64,000 nucleotides of DNA. Source: Thermogemmatispora carboxidivorans (GTDB lineage Bacteria > Chloroflexota > Ktedonobacteria > Ktedonobacterales > Ktedonobacteraceae). This document shows positions 43,951 through 52,709 of this stretch, piece after piece. The stretch's first letter is position 1; each line of letters opens with the position of its first letter. The DNA lies in NCBI RefSeq assembly GCF_000702505.1, contig NZ_JNIM01000001.1, forward strand, positions 4,622,327 to 4,686,326, in the 5' to 3' direction. Below the pieces are notes generated by a model, which saw only the letters and a program-made list of their open reading frames with translations, made no database searches and was not told the origin of the DNA. A program made the translations under genes and the position numbers.

Positions 43951-44349
43951 CTACACACGACGCCTCTTCGGCGGTCGGCAGCCATTGTGCGGAATCGGCG
44001 TGACATCAGTGATCGAAACAACGTTGAGACCAGCAGCCTGCAGCGAGCGGATCGCCGCCTCGCGGCCAGAGCCTGGCCCCTTGACATAGACCTCGACCTG
44101 GCGCATGCCATGCTCCATCGCTTTGCGAGCCGCGGCCTCTGCCGCAACCTGGGCCGCGTAGGGAGTGCTCTTACGCGATCCCTTGAAGCCCTGCGAGCCG
44201 GCACTGCTCCAGGCAACGACATTCCCATTCGGGTCGGTCATGGTGACTATCGTATTATTAAAGGTCGCCTGAATGTGCGCCTGGCCACGCGGCACCGATT
44301 TCCGTTCACGCTTGCGCGGCTTACCCGCCTGCTTCTTTTTCTCGGCCAT
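43951..44349 (-). CDS. rpsK: 30S ribosomal protein S11
   Basis: 132 residues. GQAHIQATFNNTIVTMTDPN, GNVVAWSSAG, GFKGSRKSTPYAAQVAAEAA and DVTPIPHNGCRPPKRRRV match S11 throughout. The basic N-terminus (KKKQAGKPRKRERKS) is slightly long. It lies between rpsM (276-base spacer) and rpsD. Confidence 0.97.
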   Translation of the reverse strand: MAEKKKQAGKPRKRERKSVPRGQAHIQATFNNTIVTMTDPNGNVVAWSSAGSQGFKGSRKSTPYAAQVAAEAAARKAMEHGMRQVEVYVKGPGSGREAAIRSLQAAGLNVVSITDVTPIPHNGCRPPKRRRV

Positions 44350-44625
44350 GTTTTCTTTCTCTCTACCTCCGGTGAGTCGGTCTGCTTGTTTTAGTGAGAA
44401 TGACCTGCAACTCTATCCTCTGATCCAGGCATGCTCGCCTGCTAAGCGCTTGAGCGAAGCGTTTGCAATAGACCGCGTGCAGCTCAGTTCCTCTCTGCTG
44501 CCTCCCCTGCACTCTGCTCGCCGGCCTGCCAGCGCCACCGTGAGGGCCGGAGCTGGCACCAGGCAGGGCAGAGCAATCGCCGGGCGAGGAAGAGCAGGAA
44601 GGAGCTGCCTTTGAGGGAGCCATGC

Positions 44626-45009
44626 CTACTTCTTGGCTGTAGCCTTCTTCTTGCCGGCCACCGTCTTCCGCGGTCCGCGGCGAGTACGCGCATTCGTTCG
44701 GGTTCGCTGGCCACGCACCGGCAGGTTGCGGCGATGGCGCTGGCCGCGATAGCAGCCGATCTCAATCAGGCGCTTGATATTCTGCTCGACCTCGCGGCGC
44801 AGATCGCCCTCGACCTTGTATTCGCGGTCAACCACCTCGCGAATACGGTTGACCTCGTCCTCGGTCAGATCCTTGACCCGCTTGGACGGATTGACGCGGG
44901 TCTTCTCCAGGATCTGCCGGCTGGTCGTAGGGCCGATCCCATAGATGTAGCGCAGCGAGATCTCGACTGGTTTCTCGCGTGGGATATCGACTCCGGCAAT
45001 TCTAGCCAT
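44626..45009 (-). CDS. rpsM: 30S ribosomal protein S13
   Basis: 127 residues. MARIAGVDIPREKPVEISLR, YIYGIGPTTSRQILEKTRVN, RRNLPVRGQRTRTNARTRRG and the Lys-rich tail GKKKATAKK are canonical. S13 binds the 30S head and contacts the P-site tRNA. Confidence 0.97.
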   Translation of the reverse strand: MARIAGVDIPREKPVEISLRYIYGIGPTTSRQILEKTRVNPSKRVKDLTEDEVNRIREVVDREYKVEGDLRREVEQNIKRLIEIGCYRGQRHRRNLPVRGQRTRTNARTRRGPRKTVAGKKKATAKK

Positions 45010-45405
45010 CTTCTCCTCCAGATCAGACAGGCCGGGGCCTTTGGCCTGGCCTCTGCCCCGCCTTTCTTCTCCTCGCCTGAGCTTTTCTGTTCACACCGTC
45101 GCTTTTGACAGATAGTTCGTGCGTGCGATCGCTCTGCTGGTCTGGTGATCACCACTGGCGGTGAACTCCACGTAGAGCTTGCTTCACCGCCTCCCCAGAC
45201 CTTGCCTCTCGCAAGAGGCCACACGGACAAACGAACAAAGATAAGTGTAAGGCAAACACAGGCTACAGAGCGGCGCTCGCTGTTGGGCCGGCTGGCCTCA
45301 GCCAGCAATTGTCATTTGCCCGCTCAGCTCAGTCCGGCAGCCAGACCGCCACAGGGCCTGTCGGCTACCATTGCCGCTACGGCTCAGCCCGTACCCGAGC
45401 ACACT
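45010..45405. other. Spacer between rpmJ and rpsM
   Basis: 396 bases in the middle of the alpha operon, where a few tens are usual. I see no gene, hairpin with T run, or well-spaced promoter on the minus strand. Confidence 0.5.
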
Positions 45406-45522
45406 CTAGCCCTGACGCTGCTTATGCTTCGGGTTCTTGGTACAAATCACGATCACCACGCGATTGCGGCGAATGATCTTGCAGTGCTCGCAGCGTGGTT
45501 TCACCGAGGCGCGTACCTTCAC
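45406..45522 (-). CDS. rpmJ: 50S ribosomal protein L36
   Basis: 38 residues, easily missed. KVRASVKPRCEHCKIIRRNR followed by VVIVICTKNPKHKQRQG is complete L36. The zinc ligands are Cys11, Cys14, Cys27 and His33. The start is a GTG (45520-45522) preceded by GGAGGGA; upstream codons in the same frame have no similarity. It follows infA, as in most bacteria. Confidence 0.95.
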   Translation of the reverse strand: MKVRASVKPRCEHCKIIRRNRVVIVICTKNPKHKQRQG

Positions 45523-46090
45523 GGCTCCCTCCTTCCTTCCTTCGTTTCTGCTCTTGACTTCGCCAGTATCAATAGATATTGCGTTGCATCGAAGCGCTTG
45601 CCTGAAGCATCCAGTTACGTCGAGCCAAGCGAGAGAAGCGGAGCGCAGCAGCGCAGAGTCAGACCAGGCCGGCCCGACTAACGCAGGCCATCGAAGACGA
45701 AAGGGCGGGTGCCGACGCGACGCGACGCAGGCGCTGGCTCTTGCTCTCGCTCCACTGGCTGGATCAGTCGCCAGCCCGGCTTCGCCCGGTTTCACCCTGC
45801 CCCCCTCACCCGATGTGGAAGCCAGAGCGCGGGAGCCATCCCTGACGGTGCAGAAGCTGCACAGACGAATCTGAGCTGTGACATGGGAGCGAGGCGCCGG
45901 AGCCAACGTTCTGCGGGCCGGGCCGAACCACTCTCGTGTGGACTCAGGCCCAATGCTGTCTGCTCTCTGTCTGCTCTCTGCTAATGCTGAACAGCTCGCT
46001 TGCCTTGCCGTAGTAGGAAGCGGCGCAACAACAAGGCCGGTCTTGCTTTCTCTGCCTCTGCGGCTGCGGCGATCCAGGGAGCCGCTTCGG
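45523..46090. other. Spacer between infA and rpmJ
   Basis: 568 bases, GC-rich, with no recognisable gene on either strand. A weak minus-strand pair TTCGAT and GATACT sits near 45570-45600 and could give rpmJ its own promoter. I would not rely on it. Confidence 0.45.
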
Positions 46091-46312
46091 TCAGGGCTTG
46101 ACGCGCCAGGTGATGCGGCCCCGTGTCAGGTCATAGGGCGAGAGCACCACCTTGACCCGGTCGCCGGGGACGATGCGCACGAAATTCATGCGGATGCGTC
46201 CCGACAGCGTCGCCAGAACCTGATGGTTCTCGTCGATCTTGACCCTGAACATCGCATTTGGGAGGGCTTCGGTCACCTCGCCCTCCACCTCGATCTCATC
46301 CTTTTTCGGCAT
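46091..46312 (-). CDS. infA: Translation initiation factor IF-1
   Basis: 73 residues, an S1-type OB-fold: IEVEGEVTEALPNAMFRVKI, HQVLATLSGRIRMNFVRIVP and GDRVKVVLSPYDLTRGRITW. Length and sequence match IF-1, which occupies the A site of the 30S subunit during initiation. It has a likely promoter about 400 bases upstream. Confidence 0.97.
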   Translation of the reverse strand: MPKKDEIEVEGEVTEALPNAMFRVKIDENHQVLATLSGRIRMNFVRIVPGDRVKVVLSPYDLTRGRITWRVKP

Positions 46313-46715
46313 AGCACCCTTTCGTCGTCACCTGTTGCAGTGGCTCATCGAAGCGTTCCAACAGCAGGTTGTACACAAACGATCCACTCCACTCCCTCCA
46401 CCCACCTCAGCCAGGTCCACCCACTCATCTACTCTACGCTGCCGCCGTCTTCTCCTCCCCTTCCCCGCTTCCTGCTGGCGTTGGCTAGCTCGTTGGCTGA
46501 CCGGCGGATACGGATTCGATTCCCCATACGAGGCTACCGGGCCGTTCTGCCTTGCCCGTCCGGGCAGGCAGACAGGTGACCCACTCCTGCACTACGCCGC
46601 ATATGAGGAAACAAGGCGAGTTCGTTCTCTATGAGAAGGTCGTTTGTCCCTACGACTTGTGTGCTTTTCCAGAGTGGCAAAAAGCAGCAGGGAAGACTGC
46701 TGCGACCAACTGCGA

Positions 46716-46744
46716 ATTATAGCACAAACCTTTGGGAAAGTCGA
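46716..46744 (-). promoter_or_regulatory. Possible promoter of infA
   Basis: On the minus strand TCGACT (46739-46744), a 17-base spacer and consensus TATAAT (46716-46721). The -35 matches four of six positions. The leader to infA would be about 395 nt. Confidence 0.5.
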
Positions 46745-46867
46745 GGGGCAGACCCTCTTTCTACCACAACTGGATGCCTTGTTCCTCTGCTGAAGCAGCC
46801 AGTCGCCACCGTGCCGAAGCACCTGACGCATCGTTCACCCGTTTGCAGGCTGCTCCTGCCCGCGAGC

Positions 46868-46938
46868 CAGTCAGTCAATCAGTCAGCCAGTCAGTCAGTC
46901 AATCAGTCAGCCAACAAACAAACAAGCAGGCAAGCAAG
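46868..46938. repeat. CAGT/CAAT tandem repeat tract
   Basis: CAGTCAGTCAATCAGTCAGC (46868-46887) is followed by a near-copy of 24 bases (46888-46911), then by CAAA and CAAG units to 46938. It is a two-level repeat in non-coding DNA between map and infA. Confidence 0.85.
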
Positions 46939-47005
46939 TAGCTTCTTGGTGGCCTTCTTGAGCCTGCCCGTACCCTGGAGCCTGGCGCAGGAGAGGCTCA
47001 CCAGG

Positions 47006-47040
47006 CCAAGCCAAGCCAAGCCAAGCCAGACCAGGCCAGA
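47006..47040. repeat. GCCAA tandem repeat
   Basis: Four perfect GCCAA units plus GCCAG (47006-47030), then ACCAGGCCAG, about 80 bases downstream of the map stop. Confidence 0.85.
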
Positions 47041-47119
47041 GAGGTCCACGTGGTAAGAGGCCTGCTCGCGCCGGTCCTGTCCGTCTCGCCATGCACGTCT
47101 GCCTTCTCCTGGCTAGTTG

Positions 47120-47869
47120 TCAGAGTGTCAGGATCTCAGCATCGCCTTCCGTGATGGCGACAGTATGCTCGAAATGGGCGGAGTAGCTATGATCAGCCGT
47201 AACCACGGTCCAGCGATCGGCGAGGACGCGCGTCTCCTTTCCACCCATATTGACCATCGGCTCGATGGCCAGCACCATTCCGGGCCGCAGGGCAGGATTG
47301 GGCAGCCCAGGCTCGACATAGTTTAGCACCTGGGGATCTTCATGCATACTGCGACCAACCCCGTGGCCGCCGTACTGACGCACCAGGGAGAAGCCGGCGC
47401 TCTCCACGAATTGCTGAATAGCGCGGCTAATATCCAACAGGCGATTGCCGGCCCGAGCCGCTGCAATGCCGCGATAGAGGGCATCCTCGGTCACCTTGAG
47501 CAGGCGCTTCAGCTCGGGGCTAATCTCTCCCACTCCGACTGTGACCGCGGCATCGGCATGCCAGCCCTGATAATGAGCGGCGAGGTCGATGCTGATCACA
47601 TCGCCTTCCTGGAGCACGCGCTTGCCCGGGATACCATGCACCACCTCATCGTTGACCGACGTACAGAGGTGACCAGGGTAGCCGTGGTAGCCAAGCGAGC
47701 TTGATTTTGCCCCATAGCGCTGCAGGGCCTCCGCCGCCAGGCGGTCCAGGTCAGCGGTGGTGATACCGGGGCGGACCGCGCTGCGCAGCTCAGCCAGAAC
47801 GGCGGCCACAATTCGCCCTGTCTCGCGAATGCGCTCGCGCTCTTCCTTTGATTTTAGGATAATCGCCAC
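47120..47869 (-). CDS. map: Type I methionine aminopeptidase
   Basis: About 249 residues. It removes initiator methionine. Metal ligands are the aspartates in ISIDLAAHYQGWHADAAVTV, the histidine in YGGHGVGRSMHEDPQV and the glutamates in VLAIEPMVNMG and the C-terminal HFEHTVAITEGD. The substrate-site histidine is in YPGHLCTSVNDEVVHGIP. A GTG at 47869 stands eight bases after GAGGAG; the TTG at 47875 is too close to that site. Short 249-residue form without a zinc-finger extension. Confidence 0.95.
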   Translation of the reverse strand: MAIILKSKEERERIRETGRIVAAVLAELRSAVRPGITTADLDRLAAEALQRYGAKSSSLGYHGYPGHLCTSVNDEVVHGIPGKRVLQEGDVISIDLAAHYQGWHADAAVTVGVGEISPELKRLLKVTEDALYRGIAAARAGNRLLDISRAIQQFVESAGFSLVRQYGGHGVGRSMHEDPQVLNYVEPGLPNPALRPGMVLAIEPMVNMGGKETRVLADRWTVVTADHSYSAHFEHTVAITEGDAEILTL

Positions 47870-47957
47870 TATCAACTCTCCTCATGGGTGGCCGGGCTGG
47901 GGCGAGCCAGAGCGTGCACCGCCAGCCCTCCGGGCCTGCCTGCTGCGGGCTGACGGA

Positions 47958-48629
47958 TCAGGCCGACCCATGCTGACCTTGTTCATAGCCTTTGATGGTC
48001 GAGAGCAACTCTTGATGAACCTCGTCAATGCTCTGATTGCCATTGACTTTGACCAGCTTCCCCTGTGCCAGGTAGTAGTCGAGCAGGCGAATGGTCTCAT
48101 GAAAGAAGATATCCAGTCGCCGCTCGACCGCTTCGCCGACATCGTCGGAGCGCTGGTAGAGTTCGCTTCCATCGATATCGCAGACACCCGGAACCTTAGG
48201 TGGCTTGCTATAGATGTTGTAGACATGCTGGCGGGCGCGACAAATGTAGCGACCCGACAGCCGCCGCACTAATTCCTCCCGTGGCACCTCCAGATAAACG
48301 GTCAGATCGACCTGCCTCTGAACGGCCTGCAGCCTTTTATCCAGAGCCTCCGCCTGGGGAATGGTTCGCGGGAAGCCATCCAGCAAGGCCCCCCTGGCAC
48401 AATCGGGACGGGCCAGTCGACCCATGATCATGGCGATCGTCAGCTCGTCAGGGACCAACTCGCCGCGATCCAGATAGTCTTTGGCTTTCAGGCCCAGCTC
48501 ACTGCCTTCAGCGACTTCCTTACGAAACAGATCTCCGCTGGCTACATGCGGAATCCCAAGTTCCTCAGAGAGCGCTTTCGCCTGGGTCCCTTTGCCCGAC
48601 CCTTGAGCGCCAATGAGAATGATCAGCAC
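47958..48629 (-). CDS. adk: Adenylate kinase
   Basis: 223 residues. The P-loop LIGAQGSGKGTQAKALSEEL, HVASGDLFRKEV, LLDGFPRTIPQAEAL and RRLSGRYICRARQHVYN are conserved. The long lid is present. Of the usual four zinc cysteines only two remain (YICR and GVCD); others are Arg, His or Asp, so a canonical zinc site is doubtful. GTG start with GGAGGAG eight bases upstream. It lies between secY and map. Confidence 0.96.
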   Translation of the reverse strand: MLIILIGAQGSGKGTQAKALSEELGIPHVASGDLFRKEVAEGSELGLKAKDYLDRGELVPDELTIAMIMGRLARPDCARGALLDGFPRTIPQAEALDKRLQAVQRQVDLTVYLEVPREELVRRLSGRYICRARQHVYNIYSKPPKVPGVCDIDGSELYQRSDDVGEAVERRLDIFFHETIRLLDYYLAQGKLVKVNGNQSIDEVHQELLSTIKGYEQGQHGSA

Positions 48630-48680
48630 CGTTTCTCCTCCGATGGAAGCGGACGAGGCGCACCATCGCGCCTCGCCGAC

Positions 48681-50012
48681 CTACGACAGGAAACCCGAGT
48701 AATTGCGCATGACAACTTGTGCTTCAAGCTGTCTGATGGTATCCAGCGCCACTGCCACGACGACCAGCAGGGCGGTCGAGCTGAGCATCTGGGTTCTGGC
48801 CAGATAGGGCAGGACCGCCAGAATGCCCAGGAAGAGAGCGCCGCCAAGTGTTATCCGCCTCAGCAGCGTTTTCAAGTAGATCCGCGTCTGCTCGCCCGGG
48901 CGATAGCCAGGAATGTGAGCCCCCTGCTTCTGCAGATTCTCAGCAATATTCTGCTGTTCCCAGACCAGATCGGCGTAGAAGTAGGTGAACCCGACCACCA
49001 GCAAAAAGTAGAATAGCCAGTACCAGGGCAGCGTTGTATTGAGCAAGGTACTGCTGAGCCAACTCGCCGCCGTCGTGAGCCAGCTGGCATTGCTGCTGGC
49101 CAGGTACTGGGAGATCACGGTTGGGAAGAGCAAGACCGAGTTGGCAAAGATCAGCGGGATCATGCCGGCGCTATTGACCATCATGGGAATATAGGTGGTC
49201 TGCGCCGAGCCGACCAGCATCCCCCGTCCCACGATGCGCTTGGTAGGATACTGAATCGGAATACGTCGCTGTCCCAGGTAGATATAGACGATGCCGGCAA
49301 TGGTGACCACTGTGATGAGGCCCAGCACGACCAGATTGAGAATGCTGCTACTCGTGCCGCCTGTGGTGGTGCTGGAAAGGTAGCCCTGCTGCACCAGGGT
49401 GGGCAGACGGGTCACAATGTTGCCCAGGATGATAATGGAGATGCCATTGCCGACGCCATACTCCGTGATGAGCTCGCCAAACCAGACCAGGATCATCGTT
49501 CCCGTGGTCAGCGAGAGCAGAATGGCCAGCGTCTGCAGCCAGTTAGGGCCAAAGAGGTTGAAGGTGCTGGCGTCGAGAACGCCCACCCTCACAAAGATGG
49601 CCGCGCTACCCAGCGCCTGGAGAAAAGCCAGAGGGACCGTGATGATGCGCGTAATCTGGCTGAACTTGAGCCGTCCGGCCTCACCCTCTTCCATGAGACG
49701 GTGGAGAGCCGGAATGATCGGCGCGAGCAGCTGCATCACGATGGTCGCCGTGACGTAGGGGTAGACGCTCATGGCGATGATCGAGTAGGTCTGGAGCGAT
49801 CCCCCTGAAAAAATGTCCAGAAGGCCGAGTAACTGGCCCAGATTCTGATTTTGACCGTTCGTGAAGAGGCTGGCCAGCGTTTGCTCCTGCTGGTGGGTCA
49901 ACGGCACAGTGATGTGCGCTAGGAGCCGCATGAGCAGCAGGATGACTAGCGTAAAGATAATTTTCTTGCGCAGGTCGGGAATAGACCAGACACTGAGCAG
50001 CCGTCCTAACAT
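48681..50012 (-). CDS. secY: Protein translocase subunit SecY
   Basis: 443 residues with about ten transmembrane helices, the channel of the Sec translocon. Family landmarks are YVTATIVMQLLAPIIPALHR, ITRIITVPLAFLQALGS, GNGISIIILGNIVTRLP, RRIPIQYPTKRIVGRGM and the cytoplasmic loop GAHIPGYRPGEQTRIYL. It is in the usual place, after rplO and before adk. The C-terminus is normal. Confidence 0.97.
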   Translation of the reverse strand: MLGRLLSVWSIPDLRKKIIFTLVILLLMRLLAHITVPLTHQQEQTLASLFTNGQNQNLGQLLGLLDIFSGGSLQTYSIIAMSVYPYVTATIVMQLLAPIIPALHRLMEEGEAGRLKFSQITRIITVPLAFLQALGSAAIFVRVGVLDASTFNLFGPNWLQTLAILLSLTTGTMILVWFGELITEYGVGNGISIIILGNIVTRLPTLVQQGYLSSTTTGGTSSSILNLVVLGLITVVTIAGIVYIYLGQRRIPIQYPTKRIVGRGMLVGSAQTTYIPMMVNSAGMIPLIFANSVLLFPTVISQYLASSNASWLTTAASWLSSTLLNTTLPWYWLFYFLLVVGFTYFYADLVWEQQNIAENLQKQGAHIPGYRPGEQTRIYLKTLLRRITLGGALFLGILAVLPYLARTQMLSSTALLVVVAVALDTIRQLEAQVVMRNYSGFLS

Positions 50013-50278
50013 GGATGGCTCCTTTCACAACAGGCGTCGCGCGGATAAGCAGCCTCCAGGCTCGGGGCCAGAGCCTGGGGTCCTTCCCTTCCCGGCCAAT
50101 AGGAGCAGTAGCTCTGGCCGCGCTGATGGTTGGTCACTGCCCTCATCATGCTCCTCAGAGATCGATTCGATCGCCTGGCTGGTTGCTGCTCACCGCGTCA
50201 GACCAGGCTGGCCGGCCAGCGCTCTGGCTGACCCGCCGCCTGGGGAACAGGAAAGGCAGGCCCAGGCGGGCGATATGC

Positions 50279-50815
50279 TCAGGCCTGGGCCTGTGCGCCT
50301 TGGGCCAGCTTCCCTTGATCTTTGCGGCGCTTCGTCTTCTCGTAGACCTTGACCGGGATCACTTCGATACTGCCCCCGGCGGCCTCGATCTTGGCACGCG
50401 CGCTTTCTGAAAACTTGTGGGCCCGGACCGTCAGCGGGCGATGCAGCTCGCCGTCGCCCAGAATCTTGACCAGGCCGCGGCTCTCAGTTGACGAGAGCAG
50501 GTGCTTCTCGGCCAGCGTCTCTGGCGTCACCTGAGCCCCTGGCTCAAAGAAGCGCTCCAGGCTCTCGATGTTGACAACGGCGTATTCCTTTCGGAAGGGA
50601 GCGTTGCTATTGCCAATGCCCCGCAGGAAAGGCAGACGCTGCGACAGCGGCGTCTGACCTCCGCCAAAGGCCTGGCTGACCTTCCCGCCGGTGCGCGCCT
50701 TCTGACCCTTGGTACCGCGGCCCGCGGTCTTACCGCGTCCCGAGCCATGTCCTCGCCCAACTCGTTTCGACCGCTTATGCGAGCCAGGAGCTGGTCGCAG
50801 ATCCGACAGTTTCAT
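50279..50815 (-). CDS. rplO: 50S ribosomal protein L15
   Basis: 178 residues. MKLSDLRPAPGSHKRSKRVG, RGHGSGRGKTAGRGTKGQKA, FGGGQTPLSQRLPFLRGIGN and AHKFSESARAKIEAAGGSIE are L15. A Lys/Gln/Ala-rich tail of about 20 residues is extra. The ATG overlaps the rpmD stop as ATGA, with GGAGGAG eight bases upstream, so the longer open frame to 50977 is rejected. Confidence 0.97.
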   Translation of the reverse strand: MKLSDLRPAPGSHKRSKRVGRGHGSGRGKTAGRGTKGQKARTGGKVSQAFGGGQTPLSQRLPFLRGIGNSNAPFRKEYAVVNIESLERFFEPGAQVTPETLAEKHLLSSTESRGLVKILGDGELHRPLTVRAHKFSESARAKIEAAGGSIEVIPVKVYEKTKRRKDQGKLAQGAQAQA

Positions 50816-50997
50816 GAGGCTATCTCCTCCACCTTGACCAGGTGTCTCACCTTCTGAATCATTCCGCGAGTCGTGGGCGTATCCTCGCGCACCACTTCCT
50901 GCTGGAGCTTGCGCAGTCCAAGCGAACGGATAGTCTCGCGCTGATCCTGCGCGTAGCCAATCGTACTCTTCACCCACTTGATACGCAGCTTTGCCAT
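50812..50997 (-). CDS. rpmD: 50S ribosomal protein L30
   Basis: 61 residues. AKLRIKWVKSTIGYAQDQRE, TIRSLGLRKLQQEVVREDTP and IQKVRHLVKVEE match L30. The ATG at 50997 is the family start; upstream codons in frame are non-homologous. It overlaps rplO by four bases. A 194-base spacer separates it from rpsE. Confidence 0.95.
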   Translation of the reverse strand: MAKLRIKWVKSTIGYAQDQRETIRSLGLRKLQQEVVREDTPTTRGMIQKVRHLVKVEEIAS

Positions 50998-51191
50998 AAC
51001 AGTCTCTCTCCTCAACACTCCGGCGTTCATCCTGCTCTGCTCAGCACCGCTCTGCCGCCGACCCCAGTCTGCAGGGCCAGGGAGGGCCACCTCACCAGCC
51101 TCAGCGCTACCAATCGAGCAAGCCAGGTCAGGCTCGAGCGAGCGGCGAGGCTGAGCAGAAGCAAACGAACGAGCGAGCAAGTGAGTGGGGT

Positions 51192-51854
51192 CTAGCGACG
51201 GCGTTCCCCACGGCGTTCCCCGCGCTCGGCGCGCTCGCGGGCAGCCCGGCGGAGGGCACGCTGCTCGCGCGCCTCCTCTTCGCGGGCGGCACGCAGGGCC
51301 GCTGCCTGTTCGGCAGCGCTGGCCGCAGCCGCCGCCAGGCGTTCCGCACGGCGCCGTCCCAGGAGCTCGACGACGGTCTTTCCACGCAGGGCCGCCACTT
51401 CCTCGGGCGAGCGCAGCTCCTTGAGGGCCTCAATGCAGGCGCCAACGGTATTGGCGCGGTTGGAGCTGCCAATCACCTTCGTGAGGATATCGCGAATGCC
51501 AGCCAGCTCCACTACGGCGCGCACCGCTGCCCCAGCGATGACCCCGGTACCGGGTGCGGCGGGCTTGAGCATCACCTGCGAGGCCCCGAAGGTCGTCCTG
51601 ACCATGAAGGGGATGGTGGTGCCGGTCAATGGAACCTGAATCAGATGCTTTTTGGCATCCTCAGCGGCCTTGCGAATCGCTTCGGTATACTCGGCGGCCT
51701 TCCCCATGCCATAGCCAACGTGGCCATTGCGGTCCCCAACTACCACGAGCGCCCGGATACTGAAACGGCGCCCGCCCTTAACGACCTTGGAGACGCGGGT
51801 GACTTCGACCACGATCTCTTCCAGGTTCAGCTTCGACGCATCTATTCTCGGCAT
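51192..51854 (-). CDS. rpsE: 30S ribosomal protein S5 with Ala/Arg/Glu tail
   Basis: 220 residues, usually about 165. The double-stranded RNA-binding-like and S5 C domains occupy 1-165: VVKGGRRFSIRALVVVGDRN, GHVGYGMGKAAEYTEAIRKA, TTFGASQVMLKPAAPGTGVI and RAVVELAGIRDILTKVIGSS. Residues about 168-220 are an Ala/Arg/Glu helix-prone tail ending in a basic cluster. S5 is part of the mRNA entry site. Confidence 0.96.
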   Translation of the reverse strand: MPRIDASKLNLEEIVVEVTRVSKVVKGGRRFSIRALVVVGDRNGHVGYGMGKAAEYTEAIRKAAEDAKKHLIQVPLTGTTIPFMVRTTFGASQVMLKPAAPGTGVIAGAAVRAVVELAGIRDILTKVIGSSNRANTVGACIEALKELRSPEEVAALRGKTVVELLGRRRAERLAAAAASAAEQAAALRAAREEEAREQRALRRAARERAERGERRGERRR

Positions 51855-51887
51855 GTTCCTCCTCGTGCTCGTGCCTACCTACCTGAC

Positions 51888-52517
51888 CTAGAACTGTAGG
51901 CCGCCTTCACGCGCCCCTTCGGCGAGGGCGGCTACGCGCCCGTGATAGGCGTAGCCTCCACGATCAAAGACGACCTTCTCGATCCCCTTCTCTTTCGCGC
52001 GCTGCGCGAGCAACTTGCCAACCTCACGCGCAACAGCGACTTTGCGATTATAGGCAATAGCGGCCAGGGCCTCGACGGGCGTTTTCTTCTCGCCTTTTTG
52101 AGCGCTGGGCAGAACGGTCTTGACCTGAGTCGGCGGGCGGCCCCGCTGCTGCTGACCACCTTTGCCACCACGGGCCGGCTGCGTCTGAGCCTGGGCCCGC
52201 GCCGCCCGAGCAGCCTTGCGCGAAGGAGCTGCCTCCGCCGCGCTCTCAACGACTACCTCCTCCTCCGCAACGGCTTCCACCTGCTGGGAAGCCGCCGACT
52301 CAGGAGGCAGCGCCGGCTGGAAATCGCGCAACGCTGACTCCAACGAGGAGGCCGCTACAAGTGTCTGACCCAAGGTATCATCGATAATCTGGGCATAGAT
52401 ATGACGAGCACTGCGGAACACATTCAAGCGTGGCCGTTCCGCTGTGCCCTCGACTCGGCGACGTATCCGCTGGTGCCGACGCAGCCGCGCCTTGTTCGCA
52501 TTGAAGGTCTTGATCAT
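51888..52517 (-). CDS. rplR: 50S ribosomal protein L18 with a large internal insertion
   Basis: 209 residues, usually about 120. N-terminal RLRRHQRIRRRVEGTAERPR, LNVFRSARHIYAQIIDDTLG and the C-terminal NRKVAVAREVGKLLAQRAKE, KVVFDRGGYAYHGRVAALAE, GAREGGLQF are canonical L18. Between them, about residues 61-157 are a low-complexity insertion, acidic first and then Gln/Gly/Arg/Lys-rich. The reading frame is continuous, so it is not a frameshift. L18 binds 5S rRNA. Confidence 0.94.
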   Translation of the reverse strand: MIKTFNANKARLRRHQRIRRRVEGTAERPRLNVFRSARHIYAQIIDDTLGQTLVAASSLESALRDFQPALPPESAASQQVEAVAEEEVVVESAAEAAPSRKAARAARAQAQTQPARGGKGGQQQRGRPPTQVKTVLPSAQKGEKKTPVEALAAIAYNRKVAVAREVGKLLAQRAKEKGIEKVVFDRGGYAYHGRVAALAEGAREGGLQF

Positions 52518-52709
52518 GAGAACGTGCCCCTGTTCTTCTATAAGAGTAATAAAGAAAGATGAACCGACGCTGCAAGGGACGTGATCGGCACTACGTCCCT
52601 CCTCGTCGCAGCCGTGCTTGTGCCAGCACGAGCGAAGCCCGGCAAACCGGCCCGCCTGGCTGGCAGATCAGCCGGCGGCAAGGCCGACCAGCTTTCCAGC
52701 CAGCGCCCC

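Larger units (their letters stand above)
46313..47119. other. 807-base spacer between map and infA
   Basis: The longest gap in the supercluster. It contains the infA promoter and two tandem-repeat tracts, listed separately. A short stretch near 46485-46545 resembles a D-arm and T-loop but cannot fold into a tRNA. No gene is visible. Confidence 0.5.

Noticed and set aside
45145..45681. Plus-strand frames between rpsM and rpmJ
   Set aside because: They cover rpmJ antisense, lack motifs, and run against the operon direction.
46485..46545. tRNA-like stretch (GGCTAGCTCGTTGGCT and GATTCGATTCCCC)
   Set aside because: D-arm-like and T-loop-like pieces are too close, with no anticodon arm or acceptor pairing.
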